From: Planctomycetota bacterium
GTDB lineage: Bacteria; Planctomycetota; UBA1135
NCBI GenBank assembly: GCA_021776795.1
Contig: JAJFFC010000020.1
Span: forward strand, 310,001-374,000
DNA length: 64,000 nt
Direction of reading: 5' to 3'
Numbering within the stretch: position 1 is the first letter of the stretch; the number at the start of each line of letters is the position of its first letter. Below are positions 60,288 through 64,000 of the stretch, one piece after another. The notes under the pieces are model-generated. The model made no database searches, was not told the origin of the DNA, and saw only the letters and a list, made by a program, of their open reading frames with translations. Both the position numbers and the translations under genes were made by a program.

Positions 60288-61700
60288 ATGCCCCTTCCCC
60301 TCACGTTCCTGTTCTGGCTGGTCTCCACCTGCCTGTTTGCGCAAGTTCCCAACTATGCGCTTGGCGAAAGCCCGCAAGACTTGCGCCTCTATCCGCGAGA
60401 CCAAGATGGGCTCGGACAGATTGTGGTGAATGGGCGTTTCGATGCCGCCGCCGAGGGGCGCTTCCGTTTGGAAGTGGTTGGTGATGATGGCTTCGAGGCG
60501 GTCGCGATGTCGCCTGTTGCGCAGGGAAGTCCATCGCTGCAGCAAGGCCAGCAGCGCTTTTCGCTGAGCATTGCCGCACCTGCAGGCCTGGTGAACTACG
60601 AGGTGTTTTTGGTTTGGCGTACGCCTACGGAAGACACCATCGTGCAGTCGTGGGAGAACATCGTGGTGGGCGATGTCTTTTTGATTCATGGCCAATCCAA
60701 TGCCGTGGCTGCCGATTACTACGACGAGCAGTTGTCCAATGCACGCGACCAGAGCTTTTGGATTCGCAGCTATGGCACCACCAGTCAAGTACCGAGTGTG
60801 GTCGCGGCAGACCAGAGTTGGTACTTGGCCGATGGTGAGGCGGAAAGTCACAGCGCCGCGGTGGGGGTATGGGCTCTGCATTTGGCGCGCCGGATTGTTC
60901 AGGAAAACGGCATGCCGGTGGCTTTGCTGAATGGAGCCGTCGGCGGAACCACCGTTGCCCAGCACCAGAAGGATCAAGCCAATCCGACCAACCTCGACAC
61001 CATTTATGGACGGCTGTTATGGCGTGCCCAGCAAGCGCAGGTCGCGACCGCGGCGCGCGCCTTGCTGTGGTATCAAGGCGAGTCCGACGGCGCGAATGCT
61101 CAGGGTTGGCGCAGCGGATTCGAGGACGTGCTACAGGATTGGAGCGTAGACTTCCCCGGCATCGAGGACCTTTGGTTAATCCAAGTTCGACGCGGGTGCG
61201 GCTCGCCAAGTTTGGAATTGCGCGATGAACAACGACGTTTGCCATTGGCTTATCCAACGATGCATCAGGCCACCGCAAATGGACTACTGCGCCACGATGG
61301 CTGTCACTTCCATGACCAAGGCTACCTGAACTTAGCCCAAGATTTAGTGCCGAGTGTGGCCAAGCATGTCTACGGCCGCCCGGTTCCTGGCGATGTCGAA
61401 CCGCCTGACATCCAATCGGCAACCTGGGCCAGTCCGGCTCAAGATTCGCTTTACTTGGATTTCCGCAATGTCACTGCACCACTTAGCGTTCCCTATAACA
61501 GCTGGAGCACCTTGACCGTCAGCGATGGTACCCATGTGCAATCGGTCAGTGCGGTGGGCAATCGACTCCTGGTCACGCTATCCGGGCCTTCGCAGGCGGC
61601 GACCGTGAGTTTTCAGGGGCACGCGTACAACAGCCCGGAATGGATCCGCAATGCACGCGGACTGGCCATGATGAGCTTTCACCAGATCTCGATTCATTAG
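60288..61700 (+). CDS. Sialate O-acetylesterase (SASA)-like exported esterase
   Basis: A 470-residue protein with a signal peptide (LPLTFLFWLVSTCLFA). The SGNH/SASA fold is shown by FLIHGQSNAV (catalytic Ser in GQSN), LLNGAVGGTTVAQ, LLWYQGESDG and, at the end of the domain, HDGCHFHDQGY with the Asp-x-x-His pair. A beta-sandwich of about 100 residues follows. SASA enzymes remove acetyl groups from sugars; the substrate need not be sialic acid. It is 14 nt from the convergent methyltransferase gene. Confidence 0.88.
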   Translation: MPLPLTFLFWLVSTCLFAQVPNYALGESPQDLRLYPRDQDGLGQIVVNGRFDAAAEGRFRLEVVGDDGFEAVAMSPVAQGSPSLQQGQQRFSLSIAAPAGLVNYEVFLVWRTPTEDTIVQSWENIVVGDVFLIHGQSNAVAADYYDEQLSNARDQSFWIRSYGTTSQVPSVVAADQSWYLADGEAESHSAAVGVWALHLARRIVQENGMPVALLNGAVGGTTVAQHQKDQANPTNLDTIYGRLLWRAQQAQVATAARALLWYQGESDGANAQGWRSGFEDVLQDWSVDFPGIEDLWLIQVRRGCGSPSLELRDEQRRLPLAYPTMHQATANGLLRHDGCHFHDQGYLNLAQDLVPSVAKHVYGRPVPGDVEPPDIQSATWASPAQDSLYLDFRNVTAPLSVPYNSWSTLTVSDGTHVQSVSAVGNRLLVTLSGPSQAATVSFQGHAYNSPEWIRNARGLAMMSFHQISIH

Positions 61701-61714
61701 AGCCGGGGAAAGGT

Positions 61715-62545
61715 TTAGCGGTCCTTCCATGCCACGAGGTAGGCGATAAACGTCTCCTCGTTTTCGGCGTGCTTCTTTTTGCGGAAGTTGCCATCGCCTT
61801 CGCCATCTTCATCGGTGCCTTCCCAGTAGGTGTCTACCGTGGTGAAGCCGGCTTCATACATGATGTCGCGCAATTCGGCCAAGCTCCATAGTCGCCAGCT
61901 GTAATCGAAGGCGTTGTCCATACGCGTGCCATCTTCAAAGGCGAAGTGGATGTGGCAGTCCATGTGATGGGTGATGGCATCCATGGCCTCTTGCTCCCAG
62001 ACATAAGTAAAGCCAGCGTCTTCCTCGCGCTCTTCTTCACATTCGGACTGCGCTCCTGGCCCGCCCATGAGGTCTACCGCAAACATGCCGCCCTCCTGGA
62101 GTATGCGGTGGACCTTACGGAAGTACTCGAGCATGATTTTGCGCTCTTCGAAGATCCAGTAGCTGAAGTTGAAGGCGGTGACGACGTCGACCTTGGGAGT
62201 CTTGACCTCGAGCACATTCTTCTCCAACTGCTTGACGCGTTTGGCCTTGTCGCCGAGCGGCTCGATGTGCTTGTGGTAACCCCATTTCATGGGTTCTGGA
62301 TCAAGGTCCACGGCCCATGCTTCGGCTTCTGGGTGCTTCTTCACCCACAACGCGGAAAGCTGAGAGGTGCCGGCAAAATCTTCACGCAGGCGCATTGGCC
62401 GACGCTTATGCGCTTGGCGATATGCCTTGACCAAGAAATCGTGGTCGGCTTCCGGCATGTACACCGAGCCTTCATAAAGCTCGTAACGGTCGGCGGTATC
62501 TGCCGTGAACCGGCTAGTCTTTTTCTTCTTGCGGCGTTTGGCCAT
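61715..62545 (-). CDS. Class I SAM-dependent methyltransferase
   Basis: A 276-residue protein. A lysine-rich N terminus (MAKRRKKKKTSR) is followed by a Rossmann-like fold: REDFAGTSQLSALWV as motif I with a degenerate glycine loop, AVDLDPEPM with the acidic residue after strand two, VDVVTAFNFSYWIF and RILQEGGMFAVDLMGG. It is similar to uncharacterised methyltransferases with the start YELYEGSVY. The substrate is unknown. TAAGGT stands 8 nt before the ATG (62559-62554). Confidence 0.8.
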   Translation of the reverse strand: MAKRRKKKKTSRFTADTADRYELYEGSVYMPEADHDFLVKAYRQAHKRRPMRLREDFAGTSQLSALWVKKHPEAEAWAVDLDPEPMKWGYHKHIEPLGDKAKRVKQLEKNVLEVKTPKVDVVTAFNFSYWIFEERKIMLEYFRKVHRILQEGGMFAVDLMGGPGAQSECEEEREEDAGFTYVWEQEAMDAITHHMDCHIHFAFEDGTRMDNAFDYSWRLWSLAELRDIMYEAGFTTVDTYWEGTDEDGEGDGNFRKKKHAENEETFIAYLVAWKDR

Positions 62546-62553
62546 GGGCGGAA

Positions 62554-62559
62554 ACCTTA
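62554..62559 (-). promoter_or_regulatory. TAAGGT box 8 nt before the methyltransferase gene
   Basis: Minus strand TAAGGT, then TTCCGCCC and ATG 62545. Confidence 0.35.
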
Positions 62560-62602
62560 CGGCGACCTTGGCAATGGCGCAAGGAGCTAGCCAAAATGTT
62601 GC

Positions 62603-63466
62603 TCAAAGTTTGAGGGATTTCAAGATCATACGATCCATCATGCGGTCACTGAGCAACCACCGGCGGAGGAAAAGTAGGATCTTGCCGGAGCGATTTACGA
62701 CATAGCGGGTGCGTGGGCGCGAACTCTCTAAAGCACGGCGGATGACCCTGGCACATTCTTCTGCGGGGACTCCACTTTTCTCCGATTTCGCGGCTGCTTT
62801 GGCAACTTGGGTCATCATGCATTCGTAATCGGCAAAGGCTTCTGGGGATAAGCGTTTCTCCGCTTCCTGCGCATGAGCCTTCGCTGTCTGCCAGACTTGC
62901 GATTGAACCGGGCCAGGTTCAATCAGCACCACATCGACTCCTAGGTGCTTCAGCTCCATGCGTAGGCAATCACTCATGCCTTCAAGACCATGTTTGCTGG
63001 CGTGATAGGGGCCCAACAGCGGAAACCCGATTTTGCCGGCAATCGAGGACACCTGAATCAGGCGTGATGGGCCACCGCGCATGAGTGGGAGGAAGGCCTG
63101 GGTGCAATGCAACACTCCAGTGAGGTTGATCGCAATCTGGCGCTCAAAATCTTCCATGGGGAGGTATGCCAAAGGACCGCCTATCGCGACACCAGCATTA
63201 TTGACTAGGGCATGAAGGCGCTCGCCTTGAAGCAGCTCCTGCAAATCCCCTTTGGCTTGATCGATTGAAGCGCGGTCGGTGACATCGAAGAGCAAAGGGG
63301 TCATGCGCAGGGCATTCGCCGGAGTGGATGCGGCAAAGGCATCGGCATCTTGCTCGCGGCGCACGCTGCCAAACACCTGCCACCCTCTCGCAGCAAGATC
63401 GAGGCAAACTGCGCGACCAATGCCAGTGGAAGCGCCAGTGACGAGAACGGTGCGGGCGGAGGCCAT
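62603..63466 (-). CDS. Short-chain dehydrogenase/reductase
   Basis: A 287-residue classical SDR. The dinucleotide loop is TGASTGIGRAV, then LLFDVTDRAS, VNNAGVAIGG, the catalytic Ser in VSSIAGKIG and Tyr-x-x-x-Lys in YHASKHG, and PGPVQSQVW. The length and C-terminal helix fit the group related to retinol or 17-beta-hydroxysteroid dehydrogenases. The substrate cannot be told. The gene is divergent from the MOSC gene with 17 bp between start codons. Confidence 0.92.
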   Translation of the reverse strand: MASARTVLVTGASTGIGRAVCLDLAARGWQVFGSVRREQDADAFAASTPANALRMTPLLFDVTDRASIDQAKGDLQELLQGERLHALVNNAGVAIGGPLAYLPMEDFERQIAINLTGVLHCTQAFLPLMRGGPSRLIQVSSIAGKIGFPLLGPYHASKHGLEGMSDCLRMELKHLGVDVVLIEPGPVQSQVWQTAKAHAQEAEKRLSPEAFADYECMMTQVAKAAAKSEKSGVPAEECARVIRRALESSRPRTRYVVNRSGKILLFLRRWLLSDRMMDRMILKSLKL

Positions 63467-63471
63467 GCAGC

Positions 63472-63478
63472 TATCCTA
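63472..63478. promoter_or_regulatory. Overlapping divergent -10-like boxes TATCCT / TAGGAT
   Basis: The 7-bp TATCCTA gives TATCCT on the plus strand (63472-63477), 6 nt before ATG 63484, and TAGGAT on the minus strand (63478-63473), 6 nt before ATG 63466. Both genes would be leaderless and could not be transcribed from the same molecule at the same moment. Confidence 0.5.
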
Positions 63479-63483
63479 GGGCT

Positions 63484-64000
63484 ATGGCGACGGCACACCT
63501 GCATGCAGTTTTGCTTTCTCCCGTTGTGGAGTTTTCTCGTGGCGGTGAGCCGCTGCGCACGGCTTTATGCAAGCAGCCGGTGGCGACCCGGGTTTGGCTG
63601 GGGCCCCGCGGCCTGGCTGGCGATGAATGTGCCGACCGCAAGCACCATGGGCATGAGGATCAAGCCGTCTGCGTGTACCCGATGGAGTACTACCCGGCTT
63701 GGCGGGAATGGCTCCAACTCGATGCCGAGGCCTTTCCTTTCGGCAGCTTTGGCGAGAACTTCACCATCTCTGGCTTGGTCGAGTCCGATGTCTTCGCTGG
63801 TGATCAGGTTCGCATTGGCGAGGCGGTGGTGGAAGTCACCAAGCCCCGTCAGCCTTGTGCCACCCTGAACAAAGTTTGGGAGCGTCGCGACTTTGCCGCG
63901 CACATGGGGCGAGAAGGTTGGACCGGCTGGTACCTCCGCGTGCTCACGCCAGGCCATGTCGATGCCGGCGACGCCTGGGAGCTTTTAGCTCGCCAATCCC
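63484..64000 (+). CDS. MOSC-domain protein (YiiM-like), cut by the window end
   Basis: The frame is open from ATG 63484 to the last base, 172 codons, so the 3' end lies outside. Recognisable MOSC segments are KHHGHEDQAVCVYPMEYY, FGSFGENFTISGL and VTKPRQPCATLNK with the conserved cysteine, close to the YiiM group, which reduces N-hydroxylated compounds with molybdenum cofactor. Total length would be a little over 200 residues if typical. It is divergent from the SDR gene. Confidence 0.9.
   Translation, partial: MATAHLHAVLLSPVVEFSRGGEPLRTALCKQPVATRVWLGPRGLAGDECADRKHHGHEDQAVCVYPMEYYPAWREWLQLDAEAFPFGSFGENFTISGLVESDVFAGDQVRIGEAVVEVTKPRQPCATLNKVWERRDFAAHMGREGWTGWYLRVLTPGHVDAGDAWELLARQS

Noticed and set aside
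1..64000. CRISPR arrays, tRNA or rRNA genes, transposases and integrases
   Set aside because: I saw no regularly spaced repeats, no tRNA-like cloverleaf or rRNA core motifs, and no DDE, HUH or tyrosine/serine recombinase motifs, even around the ccoI duplication.

Overview
The window reads like a chromosomal segment of a GC-rich, diderm, aerobic and probably marine bacterium. It has genes for cbb3-type oxidase assembly, a complete sodium-pumping NQR complex with both of its maturation factors, lipopolysaccharide-type functions (WaaP-like kinase, family 2 glycosyltransferase, O-antigen ligase) and many exported proteins: FG-GAP, beta-helix, carboxypeptidase-regulatory repeats, DUF2961, sialate esterase-like and HEAT. 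That exported repertoire, in particular FG-GAP proteins with a jelly-roll-like C-terminal module, is typical of Planctomycetota. This is an inference from family content; no rRNA or other phylogenetic marker is present.

Layout. 1-10.0 kb: a cbb3 oxidase maturation cluster (fixH fragment, TauE/SafE-like membrane protein, ccoI, ccoS, YcxB-like protein) interrupted between ccoI and ccoS by AT-richer genes for exported proteins: a beta-helix protein, an FG-GAP protein, a duplicated 3' end of ccoI, and a second FG-GAP protein. 10.1-12.6 kb: a third FG-GAP paralogue and a lipoprotein. 12.7-14.0 kb: chalcone-isomerase-like protein, PilZ protein and nqrM. 14.0-23.6 kb (minus strand): nqrABCDEF with a clear terminator, then a carboxypeptidase-regulatory protein and apbE. 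23.8-33.5 kb: another carboxypeptidase-regulatory protein, an HtrA-like protease, a TatD-like hydrolase, a DCoH-like dehydratase, a Lon-family protease and a membrane glycosyltransferase with TPRs. 33.6-41.5 kb: sodB, an outer-membrane protein, the cell-envelope genes, CCA-adding-type enzyme, hemerythrin, methyltransferase and an SDR. 41.8-50.3 kb: a recG, HEAT, lytic transglycosylase, two ferredoxin-fold proteins and M1 peptidase run. 50.4-64 kb: a GGDEF regulator, M16 and M32 peptidases, an HTH protein with a lysine-rich tail, DUF2961, an SASA esterase, a methyltransferase, an SDR and a MOSC protein cut by the window end.

The most unusual features are at 3.3-9.3 kb. A run of 13 C separates an ATG plus signal-peptide-like segment from the frame of the beta-helix protein, so the gene as written is out of frame and could be switched by slippage. 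A 92-bp copy of the 3' end of ccoI lies 4.08 kb downstream, as if a cargo segment had entered ccoI and duplicated its end. Across the window, many transcription-unit heads have a TANNNT box 5-9 nt before the start codon, which suggests leaderless or near-leaderless mRNAs; several divergent gene pairs share 11-22 bp of intergenic DNA with overlapping boxes.
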